Counted from the stretch's first letter, positions 17,521-26,842 are shown. The stretch is DNA of 64,000 bases from Streptomyces sp. NBC_01283 (GCF_041435335.1 NZ_CP108430.1:5989001-6053000), one strand, 5' to 3'. Notes: generated by a model from the letters alone, not told the origin. A program made the numbers and translations.

Positions 17521-18783
17521 CTACGAAGAGGACTTGGCCCGCTCCCGGGCCAACGCCGCGGCATCCCGCTTGAACGCCCACTCCATCTTCGGCTCCATGG
17601 CGAAGCGGAACATCCGCTGCACCGGAGGCGTACAGAGGAGCGTCACCACAGCCGCGGCCACCAGCGTCACGATCACCTGACCGACCGGCGTGTGCATCCA
17701 CTCGTAGTTGTCGAACCAGCCCCAGAAACGCGAGCCCTTGGCGAGGAACCCGTGCAGCAGGTAGCCGTACAGCGTGCCCGCGCCGAGCACCGTGAACCAC
17801 ATCTTCCGGCGCGGAACCCACGCGAAGAAGCACGCGGTCAGGATGGCCGAGCAGCCGAACAGCGCCAGCGTCATCACGACACCGGCCCACCACGGCGCAC
17901 CCAACTCCTGTGCGCTGTCCCGGCGGTAGAACCAGGCCGACGTCATACGGGGAGCGGCCCAGTACGCGAGGAGCAGCGCGCTCGCGAAGATCGGGATGGA
18001 GAGCAGCCGCACCTCGCGGCGCCGCACGAGCTGGAAGTGCTCGGGCTTCATGAAGAGGCCGAGCACGAAGAACGGCAGGAACTGCAGCACGCGCTGCAGA
18101 TCGAGGTCGTCACCGATGTCCGGCGAGACCGAGGCGAGCACCGCGACACCGAGCGCGAGCGGAATCGGCCAGCGGACCAGCTTCCACAGCGGGGTCGTCA
18201 GACGCCAGACGAAGAGCGCGACCAGGAACCAGGTGAGGTACCAGGGGTCGAGCAGACTGATCGGCTGCGTCGGATCGTTGTCCGCGTAGCGCTTGAAGAG
18301 GGTGTACGCGACCTCGAAGATGACGTACGGCACGGCTACGCCGGTCACCAGGCGCTTGAGCCGGTCGGACCGCATGTCGAAGCTGCGTGAGAAATAGCCG
18401 GAGATCAGGATGAACGCCGGCATGTGGAACGTGTAGACGGTCATGTACAGCGCTTCCGCGCTGCGACTCCCGTCGGTCAGCGGCTCCCAGGAGTGCGCCA
18501 TCGCGACCAGGACGATCGCCAGGTACTTGGCGTTGTCGAAGAACGCGTCGCGCTGCTTGGCGGGTTGACCCGTGGATGCGGGTCTGCCCGTGGGAGCGGA
18601 GTGGCCCGTGGAGCCGGAGGGGCTCGTCGAGCCGGGGCGAGCGGTGGGGCCGGCCGGGGCGTGGGGAACGGTCGCGGCCATGGTGGACTGGGGGGCGCGG
18701 GGGCCTGGAACTCCGTCCGCGGGCACGTGTGCCGGGGGGAGCGGCGCCCGGTGGCGGCCGTGCGGTTGAACCGAGTTCGTCAC
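17521..18783 (-). CDS. Acyltransferase-3-family integral membrane protein
   Basis: About 420 residues. After a long Pro/Ala/Ser/Thr-rich leader (residues 1-75) come about ten hydrophobic segments. The family's catalytic-type histidine is seen at the start of the domain in VLVAMAHSWEP, following a NAKYLAIV lead. Members move acetyl or other acyl groups onto surface sugars, peptidoglycan or antibiotics. I chose the GTG at 18783 because GGGAGGG sits just upstream; the frame extends to a TTG at 18798 that would overlap it. The leader contains several near-repeats of a GSTG/PTG/PAST type. Target unknown. Confidence 0.87.
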   Translation of the reverse strand: MTNSVQPHGRHRAPLPPAHVPADGVPGPRAPQSTMAATVPHAPAGPTARPGSTSPSGSTGHSAPTGRPASTGQPAKQRDAFFDNAKYLAIVLVAMAHSWEPLTDGSRSAEALYMTVYTFHMPAFILISGYFSRSFDMRSDRLKRLVTGVAVPYVIFEVAYTLFKRYADNDPTQPISLLDPWYLTWFLVALFVWRLTTPLWKLVRWPIPLALGVAVLASVSPDIGDDLDLQRVLQFLPFFVLGLFMKPEHFQLVRRREVRLLSIPIFASALLLAYWAAPRMTSAWFYRRDSAQELGAPWWAGVVMTLALFGCSAILTACFFAWVPRRKMWFTVLGAGTLYGYLLHGFLAKGSRFWGWFDNYEWMHTPVGQVIVTLVAAAVVTLLCTPPVQRMFRFAMEPKMEWAFKRDAAALARERAKSSS

Positions 18784-19414
18784 AGGCCCTCCCACCAAGA
18801 GCTCGGTGAGACGATCCTGGACCGCACTGCGCTTGCGGGGATGGTGGCAGCGTGGAACATCTGAGGCACCCTAGCGTCGCTTGTGTGTATTCGTAAAACC
18901 CCCAACTCGCCTGTCAGCTCAATCACAGACGGATCAGGGCTATTGAGGTCCGAGTACCCAGAAATCATCGGAGTGGACAGGGGGATTTACCCCCTGTCAC
19001 GGTCGATTCACCGTCGATATGACAGGATGAATGTCCGGTACGTCACAACTCATCCCCCTTAAACGTTGCATAACGCCCGCAGGCGACTCTGGTGAAACGT
19101 CCGATTGATTGGCTCTTTGTGGAACCGGTGATGTGCGCCTGGCGACAATTCGAATTTCTGGCGAACGAGTTGTGTGGCGATGGAAACGATCAAGCCGAAT
19201 TAGCGGCGACGCGCGGGCTTCGAATTGCCGTGCGGGGGCGCGGGGTTCATGTGCCCCAAGGGCGCACGCGCGCGCCGGGTCCGCGCCGGGCGCCGGAGGC
19301 CTTGGCCGACGATGTGTCACCTGCCGCATACGGAAGGCGCGTTGGTGGCACGATGGTCCTGGCGGGGGTGTGCGGGGTCGTACCCCCCGGGCCGGGGAGA
19401 GACCGACCTAGGGT
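18784..19414. other. Gene-free stretch of about 630 bp with inverted repeats
   Basis: No open frame here has convincing codon use. The part from about 18870 to 19200 is less GC-rich than its surroundings. A perfect 9-base inverted repeat (GACAGGGGG, loop ATTTA, CCCCCTGTC) lies at 18976-18998 and a palindrome AATTCGAATT lies near 19146-19155. It must hold the promoter of the leftward acyltransferase gene and of the rightward small membrane gene. A TAGGGT hexamer at 19409-19414 abuts the GTG at 19415. Its length and base composition would also allow an unannotated small RNA; nothing proves one. Confidence 0.5.
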
Positions 19415-19618
19415 GTGATCAGTGTGGCCATTTCGCTGTCAGTGGTGTTGCTGTTGGCGATCATCCTCATCGTGCTGATCCGCGGTGGATCGATCAAAGC
19501 GGGGCCCGCCATCGTGGCGGTGCTCTTCGGGTTCTTCCTCGCCTCAACCGGAATGGCCCCCTCCATAAACCGCTTCCTCAATGAGGTGGCCGAGACCATC
19601 AACTCGATCAGCTTCTGA
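19415..19618 (+). CDS. Small two-segment membrane protein, unknown function
   Basis: A 67-residue hydrophobic protein. One membrane segment lies at about 4-22, then a basic RGGSIKAGP turn, a second segment at about 28-46, and a short tail ending NSISF. I regard it as real because codon use is typical and it occupies a fixed slot beside the tRNA-Gly gene in streptomycetes as I recall. Start may be the GTG at 19415 or the in-frame GTG at 19424; the TAGGGT at 19409-19414 would suit a leaderless start at the latter. I do not recognise a function. Confidence 0.65.
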   Translation: MISVAISLSVVLLLAIILIVLIRGGSIKAGPAIVAVLFGFFLASTGMAPSINRFLNEVAETINSISF

Positions 19619-19714
19619 GCGGCACCCACGGCGGCAGTGCGTACGCGGCTGTGTGCGCACTGCCGTGCAGGTGAGGTCACCCAAAGAGGGACACGGGCGG
19701 CGGGACGCGGAAAT

Positions 19715-19750
19715 GCCTCAGGCCCGGTTCCTGGGAACCGGGCCTGAGGC
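19715..19750. terminator. Bidirectional hairpin terminator
   Basis: Perfect 17-base inverted repeat starting GCCTCAGGCCCGGTTCC with a TG centre. It lies directly 3' of tRNA-Gly (leftward) and about 100 bp after the small membrane gene (rightward), so it can serve both. No run of T follows, as is usual in Streptomyces. Confidence 0.8.
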
Positions 19751-19757
19751 CACAGAG

Positions 19758-19828
19758 AGCGGGTGACGGGAATCGAACCCGCGTAGCTAGTTTGGAAGAC
19801 TAGGGCTCTACCATTGAGCTACACCCGC
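19758..19828 (-). tRNA. tRNA-Gly (TCC anticodon)
   Basis: On the minus strand the sequence folds as a standard 71-nt tRNA. The acceptor stem GCGGGTG pairs with CACCCGC, the D-arm is GCTC...GAGC, and the anticodon stem CTAGT...ACTAG surrounds loop CTTCCAA with anticodon TCC. The T-loop is GGGTTCGATTCCC and the discriminator base is T. CCA is not encoded. A TACGAT hexamer (19888-19893, minus strand) may be its -10 element. Confidence 0.95.
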
Positions 19829-19987
19829 ACGGCTCGCACCGCGGAACGTCGAGGACGCTGCTGGTCAGCGACCGCGGCACGGCAAGCATCGTAGCGGGTC
19901 GGACGCCCTCCCCGCACACCCCGTACGTACTCGCGATTAAGCGGGCGCCGCACTGCCTGCAGGCATGTACCCTACGTGTCGCACCGA

Positions 19988-20064
19988 CGGGGTGTGGCGC
20001 AGCTTGGTAGCGCGTCCGCTTTGGGAGCGGAAGGCCGTGGGTTCAAATCCCGCCACCCCGACCA
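19988..20064 (+). tRNA. tRNA-Pro (TGG anticodon), CCA encoded
   Basis: Cloverleaf readable directly. Acceptor CGGGGTG pairs with CACCCCG. The anticodon stem CCGCT...AGCGG surrounds loop TTTGGGA with anticodon TGG. The T-arm is GTGGGTTCAAATCCCGC. Discriminator A is followed by an encoded CCA (20062-20064). A TACCCT -10-like hexamer lies at 19968-19973, just after a perfect TGCCTGCAGGCA palindrome (19954-19965). Confidence 0.96.
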
Positions 20065-20089
20065 GCAAGATCTCCCTCACAAGATCGCA

Positions 20090-20120
20090 TTGTGGGTCGG
20101 CTCCCGCTTGCCGTTACTAT
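20090..20120 (+). promoter_or_regulatory. Candidate tig promoter
   Basis: TTGTGG (20090-20095), a 19-base spacer, and TACTAT (20115-20120). It lies between tRNA-Pro and the tig start and would give a leader of about 65 nt. Read-through from the tRNA gene 26 bp upstream is an alternative source of transcript. Confidence 0.35.
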
Positions 20121-20190
20121 GCAAGCTGTGTGCCCGTGTGTCTCTGAGCCGGGCTCAATCCCAAGAAGTCAGCCCCAAGGAGACCGAACC

Positions 20191-21576
20191 GTGAAGAGCG
20201 CCGTGGAGACCCTGAACCCGACCCGGGTTCGGCTCACTGTTGAGGTGCCCTTCGAGGAGCTCAAGGAAAGCCTCGACGCGGCCTACAAGAAGATCAACCA
20301 GCAGGTCACGGTGAAGGGCTTCCGCAAGGGCAAGATCCCGGCCCGAGTCATCGACCAGCGGTTCGGCCGTGGCGCCGTCCTCGAAGAGGCCGTCAACGAC
20401 GCGCTCCCGAAGTTCTACACCGAGGCCGTGAACGAGGCCGAGCTCAACGTCCTGGGCCAGCCCGAGGTGGACATCACCGAGCTGAAGGACAACGAGACCC
20501 TCAACTTCACCGCTGAGGTCGACATCCGTCCCGCGATCGAGATCCCGGACTACTCCGGCATCGAGGTCGAGGTCGACGCCGTCGAGGTCAGCGACGAAGA
20601 CGTCGAGAAGGCCGTCGAGGAGCTCCGTGAGCGCTTCGCGTCCACCTCGCCGGTCGAGCGTGCCGCCGAGGACGGCGACGTCGTGACGCTGGACCTGGAG
20701 GCCAAGGTCGAGGGCGAGGTCCTGGAGGACGGCGTCGCGTCCGGCGTCTCGTACACGATCGGCTCCGGCGAGCTCCTCGAGGGCATCGACGAGGCCGTGA
20801 AGGGCCTGGAGGCCGGTGGCGAGGCCACCTTCACCTCCGAGCTCAAGGGCGGCTCCGCCGCGGGCAAGGAGTCCGAGGTGACCGTCAAGGTCACCCAGGT
20901 CGCCGCCCGTGAACTGCCGGAGCTCGACGACGACTTCGCGCAGCTCGCGTCGGAGTTCGACACCCTCGACGAGGTCAAGGCCGACAGCCGCAAGCGCCTC
21001 GAGAACATGAAGCAGTACGACCAGGCGACCCAGGCGCAGGAGCGCGTCCTGGAGAAGCTGCTCGAGCTGGTCGAGGTCCCCGTCCCCGAGAAGCTCCTCG
21101 CGGACGAGATCGAGACCCGCAAGCACAACCTGGTGAACCACCAGCTCGGCCAGATGGGCCTCGACCTCGCGAAGTACCTGGAGATCCAGGGCAAGACCGA
21201 GGAAGAGTTCGACGCCGAGACCAAGGAGCAGGCCGAGAAGGGCATCAAGACGCAGTTCGTCCTCGACGAGCTCGTCAACAAGGAGAAGCTGAACGTGAAC
21301 CAGGAGGAGCTCACCGAGCACCTCATGCGTCGCGCGCAGTCCTCCGGCATGTCCCCCGACCAGTTCGCCCAGGCCGTCGTCGAAGGCGGCCAGGTCCCGA
21401 TGCTGGTCGGCGAGGTCGCCCGCGGCAAGGCCCTCGCGGTCGTCGTGGAGGCCGCGACGGTCAAGGACACGAACGGCGAGGTCGTGGACCTCGACGACGA
21501 CGAGGAAGAGGCTGCCGCCGAGGGCGAGCAGGCTTCCGAGACGTCCGACTCCGCCGAAGAGAAGACCGAAGCCTGA
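20191..21576 (+). CDS. tig: Trigger factor chaperone
   Basis: Ribosome-bound chaperone and prolyl isomerase that receives nascent chains at the exit tunnel, 461 residues. The GTG at 20191 follows AAGGAGA. The ribosome-docking signature GFRKGKIP is at residues 43-50. The PPIase (FKBP-like) domain runs from about 155 to 245, and the helical substrate-binding arms follow. The C-terminal 30 residues are an acidic tail ([15 protein letters not shown]), common in actinobacterial forms. It is followed by a strong terminator and then clpP1, the usual order, linking nascent-chain folding with proteolysis. Confidence 0.97.
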   Translation: MKSAVETLNPTRVRLTVEVPFEELKESLDAAYKKINQQVTVKGFRKGKIPARVIDQRFGRGAVLEEAVNDALPKFYTEAVNEAELNVLGQPEVDITELKDNETLNFTAEVDIRPAIEIPDYSGIEVEVDAVEVSDEDVEKAVEELRERFASTSPVERAAEDGDVVTLDLEAKVEGEVLEDGVASGVSYTIGSGELLEGIDEAVKGLEAGGEATFTSELKGGSAAGKESEVTVKVTQVAARELPELDDDFAQLASEFDTLDEVKADSRKRLENMKQYDQATQAQERVLEKLLELVEVPVPEKLLADEIETRKHNLVNHQLGQMGLDLAKYLEIQGKTEEEFDAETKEQAEKGIKTQFVLDELVNKEKLNVNQEELTEHLMRRAQSSGMSPDQFAQAVVEGGQVPMLVGEVARGKALAVVVEAATVKDTNGEVVDLDDDEEEAAAEGEQASETSDSAEEKTEA

Positions 21577-21596
21577 GCTTCGCTCTGACGCTCGTA

Positions 21597-21634
21597 CGAC
21601 AGGCCCCCGGGATCTCGATCCCGGGGGCCTGTCG
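21597..21634 (+). terminator. Terminator of tig
   Basis: Perfect 17-bp stem (left arm CGACAGGCCCCCGGGAT) with a CTCG loop, 20 bp after the tig stop. The following 21635-21675 is a GC-rich stretch with GGGGCGCGGG and CGCGCAGTCCCC. It resembles the repetitive element noted at 56491-56522. Confidence 0.85.
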
Positions 21635-21720
21635 CGCCCGAAGGGGCGCGGGCCGCGCAGTCCCCGTGCCCCTGTCGGGGCTCCCCGGCGGCCCTGACGA
21701 GGCGCCCCCGCCAGAACCTG

Positions 21721-21734
21721 CGCTCACAGCGAAC
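21721..21734 (-). promoter_or_regulatory. Candidate ClgR operator upstream of clpP1
   Basis: On the minus strand the site reads GTTCGC, five bases, GCG. This is the form I recall for the operator of ClgR, the activator of clpP1P2 and lon in Streptomyces. It lies 167-180 bp before the clpP1 GTG, a suitable place for an activator of a promoter in the 21740-21880 region. A cleavable ClgR feedback loop (ClgR is itself a Clp substrate) is known in the genus; its use here is inferred from the site alone. Confidence 0.55.
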
Positions 21735-21900
21735 AGTCACCTTTGCGGGATTCCCCGGAGGGGGCTGAGCGTTAGGGTCCATGAATACGAGGGCAGGGGA
21801 GTCCCCGAAGCCGCCCCGGAGCGGCGAGCACGCGGGGTCCCTAGCCTCAGAAGAAGACGTGAGACGGCCCGGCGCCGTCGTAAGACGAGCAGGTGGATAC

Positions 21901-22518
21901 GTGACGAATCTGATGCCCTCCGCCGCCGGCGACCCCTCCATCGGTGGTGGCCTCGGCGACCAGGTCTACAACCGGCTGCTCAACGAGCGGATCATCTTCC
22001 TCGGCCAGGCCGTGGACGACGACATCGCCAACAAGATCACCGCGCAGCTGCTGCTCCTTGCCGCAGAGCCGGACAAGGACATTTTCCTTTACATCAACAG
22101 CCCTGGTGGATCCATCACGGCCGGCATGGCGATCTACGACACCATGCAGTACATCCAGAACGACGTGGTGACGATCGCGATGGGCATGGCGGCCTCGATG
22201 GGCCAGTTCCTGCTCAGCGCCGGCACCCCCGGCAAGCGCTTCGCGCTGCCGAACGCCGAGATCCTGATCCACCAGCCCTCCGCGGGACTCGCGGGCTCCG
22301 CGTCGGACATCAAGATCCACGCCGAGCGTCTCCTTCTGACCAAGAAGAAGATGGCCGATCTCACCGCGTTCCACACGGGTCAGACCGTCGAGCAGGTCAC
22401 GCACGACTCGGACCGTGACCGCTGGTTCGACCCGGAAGAGGCCAAGGCGTACGGCCTCATCGACGACATCATGCCCAACGCGGCCAGCATGCCGGGCGGC
22501 GGCGGCACCGGAGCCTGA
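21901..22518 (+). CDS. clpP1: ATP-dependent Clp protease proteolytic subunit 1
   Basis: Serine protease of the ClpP tetradecamer, 205 residues from the GTG at 21901 (AGGTGG about seven bases upstream). The catalytic triad is intact: Ser99 in [10 protein letters not shown], His124 in ILIHQP, Asp173 in SDRDRW. The head-domain glycine motif INSPGG is at 65-70. The frame is open for 40 codons upstream without a good ribosome site, and that part does not look like ClpP. It lies 59 bp upstream of clpP2 and is almost certainly co-transcribed. The two form a mixed ClpP1P2 core driven by ClpX or ClpC. Confidence 0.96.
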   Translation: MTNLMPSAAGDPSIGGGLGDQVYNRLLNERIIFLGQAVDDDIANKITAQLLLLAAEPDKDIFLYINSPGGSITAGMAIYDTMQYIQNDVVTIAMGMAASMGQFLLSAGTPGKRFALPNAEILIHQPSAGLAGSASDIKIHAERLLLTKKKMADLTAFHTGQTVEQVTHDSDRDRWFDPEEAKAYGLIDDIMPNAASMPGGGGTGA

Positions 22519-22577
22519 GCCCACCGCTCAGCCCTCCGAAGCCGACCCAGCCCACGCTCCTCAGGAGACCTACAGAG

Positions 22578-23279
22578 ATGAAGAACTACCCCGGCAGCGG
22601 CCTCTACGAGCGCACCCAGGCCGAGTACAGCGGCGCCTCCGCCGAGTACACCGGCCCCTCCGCCGAATCCCGCTACGTCATCCCGCGCTTCGTCGAGCGC
22701 ACCTCGCAGGGCGTGCGTGAGTACGACCCGTACGCGAAGCTCTTCGAGGAGCGCGTGATCTTCCTCGGCGTGCAGATCGACGACGCGTCCGCCAACGACG
22801 TCATGGCGCAGCTCCTGTGCCTGGAGTCGATGGACCCGGACCGCGACATCTCCATCTACATCAACAGCCCCGGTGGCTCGTTCACGGCCCTCACGGCCAT
22901 CTACGACACCATCCAGTTCGTGAAGCCGGACGTCTCGACCGTCTGCATGGGCCAGGCCGCCTCGGCCGCCGCCGTGCTCCTCGCGTCGGGTACGCCGGGC
23001 AAGCGCATGGCGCTCCCGAACGCCCGTGTGCTGATCCACCAGCCCTACAGCGAGACGGGCCGCGGTCAGGTCTCCGACCTGGAGATCGCCGCGAACGAGA
23101 TCCTCCGGATGCGCGCGCAGCTCGAGGAGATGCTGGCCAAGCACTCCACGACGCCGATCGAGAAGATCCGCGACGACATCGAGCGCGACAAGATCCTCAC
23201 GGCCGAGGACGCGCTGGCGTACGGCCTGATCGACCAGATCATCTCCACTCGGAAGATGAACAACTCGTCGGTCGTCTGA
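22578..23279 (+). CDS. clpP2: ATP-dependent Clp protease proteolytic subunit 2
   Basis: Partner of ClpP1, 233 residues. The ATG at 22578 has AGGAGA upstream. An N-terminal extension of about 50 residues (rich in Tyr, Ser and Gly, with EYSGASAEY and EYTGPSAES near-repeats) precedes the core and is probably processed. Triad: Ser129 in GQAASAA, His154 in LIHQP, Asp204 in IERDK. In actinobacteria ClpP1 and ClpP2 assemble into a hetero-tetradecamer in which the ATPase docks on one ring. A hairpin follows the gene, and clpX comes next after 156 bp. Confidence 0.96.
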   Translation: MKNYPGSGLYERTQAEYSGASAEYTGPSAESRYVIPRFVERTSQGVREYDPYAKLFEERVIFLGVQIDDASANDVMAQLLCLESMDPDRDISIYINSPGGSFTALTAIYDTIQFVKPDVSTVCMGQAASAAAVLLASGTPGKRMALPNARVLIHQPYSETGRGQVSDLEIAANEILRMRAQLEEMLAKHSTTPIEKIRDDIERDKILTAEDALAYGLIDQIISTRKMNNSSVV

Positions 23280-23306
23280 CGCAGGGCTGTAGCATCTGCC
23301 GTTCCC

Positions 23307-23338
23307 TGGCACGGTTCACGTCAAAGTGAACCGTGCCA
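23307..23338 (+). terminator. Hairpin between clpP2 and clpX
   Basis: 13-base inverted repeat (TGGCACGGTTCAC) with a six-base loop. It lies 28 bp after the clpP2 stop and about 100 bp before clpX. It probably separates the clpP1P2 operon from clpX or attenuates read-through into it. Confidence 0.75.
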
Positions 23339-23435
23339 AGGGGGGCCCGTACGGGGGGCCGGGCAAGGTACCGTCAGATATGAGGCACCAGGAGTCGCTG
23401 AACGTGGCGTCTCCCAGGCGAAGGGGAAGCACCTC

Positions 23436-24722
23436 GTGGCACGCATCGGTGACGGCGGCGATCTGCTCAAGTGCTCGTTCTGCGGGAAGAGTCAGAAGCA
23501 GGTCAAGAAGCTCATCGCAGGTCCCGGTGTGTACATCTGCGATGAGTGCATCGACCTCTGTAACGAGATCATCGAGGAAGAGCTCGCGGAGACGAGCGAG
23601 GTGCGGTGGGAGGAACTCCCCAAGCCTCGCGAGATCTACGAGTTCCTCGAGGGGTACGTCGTGGGCCAGGAGCCCGCGAAGAAGGCCCTCTCGGTAGCGG
23701 TCTACAACCACTACAAGCGGGTTCAGGCCGGGGAGGCCGGCGGCGCGCAGGGCCGTGACGACGCGATCGAACTCGCGAAGTCCAACATCCTGCTGCTCGG
23801 CCCGACCGGTTCCGGCAAGACGCTGCTCGCGCAGACGCTCGCGCGCATGCTGAACGTCCCGTTCGCCATCGCTGACGCGACGGCGCTCACGGAGGCGGGC
23901 TATGTCGGCGAGGACGTCGAGAACATCCTCCTGAAGCTCATCCAGGCCGCTGACTACGACGTCAAGAAGGCCGAGACGGGCATCATCTACATCGACGAGA
24001 TCGACAAGGTGGCCCGCAAGAGCGAGAACCCTTCGATCACGCGCGATGTCTCGGGAGAAGGCGTCCAGCAGGCCCTGCTCAAGATCCTGGAAGGCACGAC
24101 GGCTTCGGTGCCCCCGCAGGGCGGCCGCAAGCATCCGCACCAGGAGTTCATCCAGATCGATACGACGAACGTGCTCTTCATCGTGGGCGGCGCGTTCGCC
24201 GGCCTCGAGAAGATCATCGAGTCGCGGGCGGGCGCGAAGGGCATCGGCTTCGGCGCCACGATCCACTCCAAGCGCGAGCTGCAGGAGAAGGACCGGTTCG
24301 AGGACATCATGCCGGAGGACCTGGTGAAGTTCGGGATGATCCCGGAGTTCATCGGCCGCCTCCCCGTGATCACCTCGGTCCACAACCTGGACCGCGAGGC
24401 CCTGCTCCAGATCCTGGTGGAGCCGCGCAACGCACTCGTGAAGCAGTACCAGCGCCTGTTCGAACTCGACGGCGTGGAGCTGGACTTCGAGCGCGAGGCG
24501 CTCGAGGCCATCGCCGACCAGGCGATCCTGCGCCAGACCGGCGCGCGCGGCCTGCGCGCCATCATGGAGGAGGTCCTCCAGTCGGTGATGTACGAGGTCC
24601 CGTCCCGCAAGGACGTGGCCCGCGTGGTCATCACGGCGGATGTCGTCCACTCGAACGTGAACCCGACCCTGGTGCCGCGTGACGCGCGGGGCCCGGGGAC
24701 GGGCGAGATGAAGTCCGCGTAG
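23436..24722 (+). CDS. clpX: ATP-dependent Clp protease ATP-binding subunit ClpX
   Basis: AAA+ unfoldase that feeds tagged proteins into ClpP1P2, 428 residues from the GTG at 23436 (AAGGGGAAG upstream). The N-terminal zinc-binding domain has C13, C16, C35 and C38. Walker A GPTGSGKT is at 122-129, the pore loop GYVG at 155-158, and Walker B IIYIDEID at 183-190. The Arg finger and sensor 2 region follow. The ClpP-docking loop carries the conserved IGF-type tripeptide, seen as KGIGFGA near residue 268. A strong convergent terminator follows. Confidence 0.97.
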   Translation: MARIGDGGDLLKCSFCGKSQKQVKKLIAGPGVYICDECIDLCNEIIEEELAETSEVRWEELPKPREIYEFLEGYVVGQEPAKKALSVAVYNHYKRVQAGEAGGAQGRDDAIELAKSNILLLGPTGSGKTLLAQTLARMLNVPFAIADATALTEAGYVGEDVENILLKLIQAADYDVKKAETGIIYIDEIDKVARKSENPSITRDVSGEGVQQALLKILEGTTASVPPQGGRKHPHQEFIQIDTTNVLFIVGGAFAGLEKIIESRAGAKGIGFGATIHSKRELQEKDRFEDIMPEDLVKFGMIPEFIGRLPVITSVHNLDREALLQILVEPRNALVKQYQRLFELDGVELDFEREALEAIADQAILRQTGARGLRAIMEEVLQSVMYEVPSRKDVARVVITADVVHSNVNPTLVPRDARGPGTGEMKSA

Positions 24723-24745
24723 CTTCCAGGGCTGCGTGACGTACG

Positions 24746-24788
24746 TGAGAGGGGCGCCCGGCGATTCGATCGCCGGGCGCCCCTCTCA
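24746..24788. terminator. Bidirectional terminator between clpX and the opposing gene
   Basis: 20-base inverted repeat (left arm TGAGAGGGGCGCCCGGCGAT) with loop TCG, centred between the converging genes clpX and 24812-25789. Confidence 0.85.
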
Positions 24789-24811
24789 TGTGGTGCTGTA
24801 CCGCGCTGCCG

Positions 24812-25789
24812 TCAGAGCTTGACGCGGACTTCCTTGCGGAACTTGGCGGTCTTCTCCGCGGCCTCGTCGAGGTCGGCGCTCTTGCCGCCCATCGCGTTCG
24901 CCACGTCCGTGGTGATCACGATGCCGAGCGTGCTGTTGTCACCCCAGATGCAGGTGGCCATCGACATCTCGCTCGGGCCCTGGCTGCTGCCGGCCGACGT
25001 CGACGAGCCGAAGTCGAGCTTCATCTCCTGGCACTTGAGCACCGCGCCGTCGAGCCCGGCGGGGCTGTACGACTTGGGGCTGCCGACCAGCGTCATCTTC
25101 TCGCCGCCGCTGGTGCTGCCGGCGCCTTCCTGGGCGTTCTTCTCGGCCTCGCCGAACATCGCGTCGACGACCTTCTCGGGGTCCGCTATCTCGCCGTAGA
25201 CGCCGTTGAACTGCAGGATCTTCTGCGACAGCGGGTTGCTCTTGTCGCCCGACTGGTACTGGCCCGCGACGTCCTTGGCGTTCTTGACGCCGTGCTTCTC
25301 GGCTTCCCTGACGTCGCTGGAGCTCATTCCGCTCTCGCTGGCGCCGTCCTCGCCCTTCTTGTAGTCGGTGAGGACCGTCTCCGGCGTGATCAGCTTGTGC
25401 GGCCCGTCGTCCTTGACGCCGGACTCGTCGCCTCCGCCGCCCGCCACGTTCGAGGAGCCGCCGCCCTTGCCCTTGTCGTCATCACCGCCCGCGAGAACGA
25501 AGTAGCCCCCCACGGCCACCGCGACGACCGCGACCACGGCGGCGATGATGACGCCGGTCTTCTTGCCGCCACCCTGCGGCGGAGGCGGCGGGACCTGCCC
25601 GTAGGGAGCCTGCGGCTGCTGCCCGTACGGGGCCTGCTGCTGGCCGTAAGGACCCGGCTGCTGCGGCGGCACGCCCTGCGGGGCCTGCGGCGGGTAGCCG
25701 TAGCCGGGCTGGGGTGCCTGCGGCTGCTGACCGTAGGGGCCGGGCTGCTGCGGCTGCTGGCCGTAAGGACCGGGCTGGTTGTAGCTCAT
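24812..25789 (-). CDS. Pro/Gln/Gly/Tyr-rich membrane protein, paralogue of next gene
   Basis: 325 residues, ATG at 25789 with GGGGGAA upstream. The first 85 residues are a cytoplasmic low-complexity region built of QQPGPYGQQP-type repeats. Then comes KK and one membrane segment (about 92-114), a charged Asp/Lys/Gly linker, and an extracytoplasmic domain of about 200 residues. That domain has two conserved cysteines (in VLKCQEM and MATCIWGDNS), possibly a disulfide. It ends FRKEVRVKL. The gene at 25898-26842 has the same plan and near-identical ends. Function is not known; the pattern is common in Streptomyces surface or secretion-associated proteins. No binding motif is recognised. Confidence 0.85.
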   Translation of the reverse strand: MSYNQPGPYGQQPQQPGPYGQQPQAPQPGYGYPPQAPQGVPPQQPGPYGQQQAPYGQQPQAPYGQVPPPPPQGGGKKTGVIIAAVVAVVAVAVGGYFVLAGGDDDKGKGGGSSNVAGGGGDESGVKDDGPHKLITPETVLTDYKKGEDGASESGMSSSDVREAEKHGVKNAKDVAGQYQSGDKSNPLSQKILQFNGVYGEIADPEKVVDAMFGEAEKNAQEGAGSTSGGEKMTLVGSPKSYSPAGLDGAVLKCQEMKLDFGSSTSAGSSQGPSEMSMATCIWGDNSTLGIVITTDVANAMGGKSADLDEAAEKTAKFRKEVRVKL

Positions 25790-25839
25790 GCGTGGGTTCC
25801 CCCGTGAGTGCGCTTATGTGATCCCGACATCCTGACGGA

Positions 25840-25870
25840 AGCAGCCCCGGCCGAAGCGACCGGGGCTGCT
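25840..25870 (-). terminator. Hairpin terminator between the paralogous membrane genes
   Basis: Perfect 11-base inverted repeat AGCAGCCCCGG with a 9-base loop, 28 bp after the stop of the upstream paralogue. It is followed by the conserved promoter-region block (25811-25838) of the downstream copy. Confidence 0.75.
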
Positions 25871-25897
25871 GTGCGCGACGTCGCGCCCGTCAGTGCG

Positions 25898-26842
25898 TCA
25901 GGCTTTGACGCGGACTTCCTTGCGGAGCTTGGACGCCGTGTCCGCCGCGTCCCCGAGCGAGGCGCCCTTGCCGGTCATGGCGGACGCCATGTCGACCGGG
26001 ATCACGATGCCGAGCGTGCTGTTGTCGCCCCAGATGCAGACGGGCATGCGGATGGACTTCGGCCCGGAGCCGCCGCCCTTGACCTCCGTCTCCTGGCACT
26101 TGAGGACCGCGCCGTCCGCGTCGAAGCTCTTCGGGCTGCCGATGAGCTTGCCGGTGGAGGTGGAGGCGTCCTCCTTCTCGGACTCCGTCTTCATCTTGTC
26201 GAACATCCCGTCGACCACCTTGGACGGGTTGTCGATCTCGCCGTAGACGCCCATGAACTTGATCATCTTCTGCGCCAGCGGGTTGCTCTTGTCGCCCGAC
26301 TGGTACTCGGCGTCGACGGGCTTGCCGTTCTTGACGCCGTCCTTCTCGGCCCGCTCCATGTCGTCGTCGTTGAAGCCGTCACCGGTCGACGCCTGCTTCT
26401 TGTACTCGGAGAGCACCGTCTCGGGCGTGACCAGCTTGTGCGCCCCGTCGTCCGACACCGCCGCGTTGCCCGCCGACGAGGAGCTGTCGTCCTTGCCCGC
26501 CGTGAACCACCACACGCCGCCGCCGATCGCGACGAGCGCCACGACCGCGCCGATGATGAGGCCGGTCTTCTTGCCGCTGCCGCCACCCGCGGGCGGGGGC
26601 GGCGGGACCTGCCCGTACGGGCCGCCCTGCTGGTTCATGTCGTACGGACCCGGCTGCTGCGGCTGGCTGTAGCCGCCCTGCTGCGGAGGGACGCCCTGGG
26701 GCGGCTGCTGGGGGTAGCCGTAGCCGGGCTGGGGTGCCTGCGGCGGCTGGCCGTAGGGGCCAGGCTGACCCGGCTGCTGCCCGTAAGGACCGGGCTGCTG
26801 GGGCTGCTGCCCGCCGTACGGGCCAGGCTGGTTGTAGCTCAT
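25898..26842 (-). CDS. Pro/Gln/Gly/Tyr-rich membrane protein, paralogue of previous gene
   Basis: 314 residues from the ATG at 26842, which follows GGAGGGGAA; the frame is open 63 bases upstream without support. Architecture equals its neighbour: a PGPYGQQP-rich cytoplasmic arm (about 1-88), KK plus one membrane segment (about 92-113), and an extracytoplasmic domain. The domain has cysteines in AVLKCQET and MPVCIWGDNS and ends LRKEVRVKA. CIWGDNSTLGIVI is identical in both. The upstream 28-bp block at 26863-26890 is also shared. The pair is a tandem duplication that has diverged mainly in the linker and the middle of the outer domain. Function unknown. Confidence 0.85.
   Translation of the reverse strand: MSYNQPGPYGGQQPQQPGPYGQQPGQPGPYGQPPQAPQPGYGYPQQPPQGVPPQQGGYSQPQQPGPYDMNQQGGPYGQVPPPPPAGGGSGKKTGLIIGAVVALVAIGGGVWWFTAGKDDSSSSAGNAAVSDDGAHKLVTPETVLSEYKKQASTGDGFNDDDMERAEKDGVKNGKPVDAEYQSGDKSNPLAQKMIKFMGVYGEIDNPSKVVDGMFDKMKTESEKEDASTSTGKLIGSPKSFDADGAVLKCQETEVKGGGSGPKSIRMPVCIWGDNSTLGIVIPVDMASAMTGKGASLGDAADTASKLRKEVRVKA

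Noticed and set aside
19092..19418. Overlapping small open frames upstream of the small membrane gene
   Set aside because: Three mutually overlapping frames all use poor codons, have no ribosome site and show no protein-like pattern.
19758..20064. tRNA-associated integration site
   Set aside because: Both tRNA genes are intact, no integrase or duplicated tRNA 3' end is nearby, and the flanks are conserved core genes.
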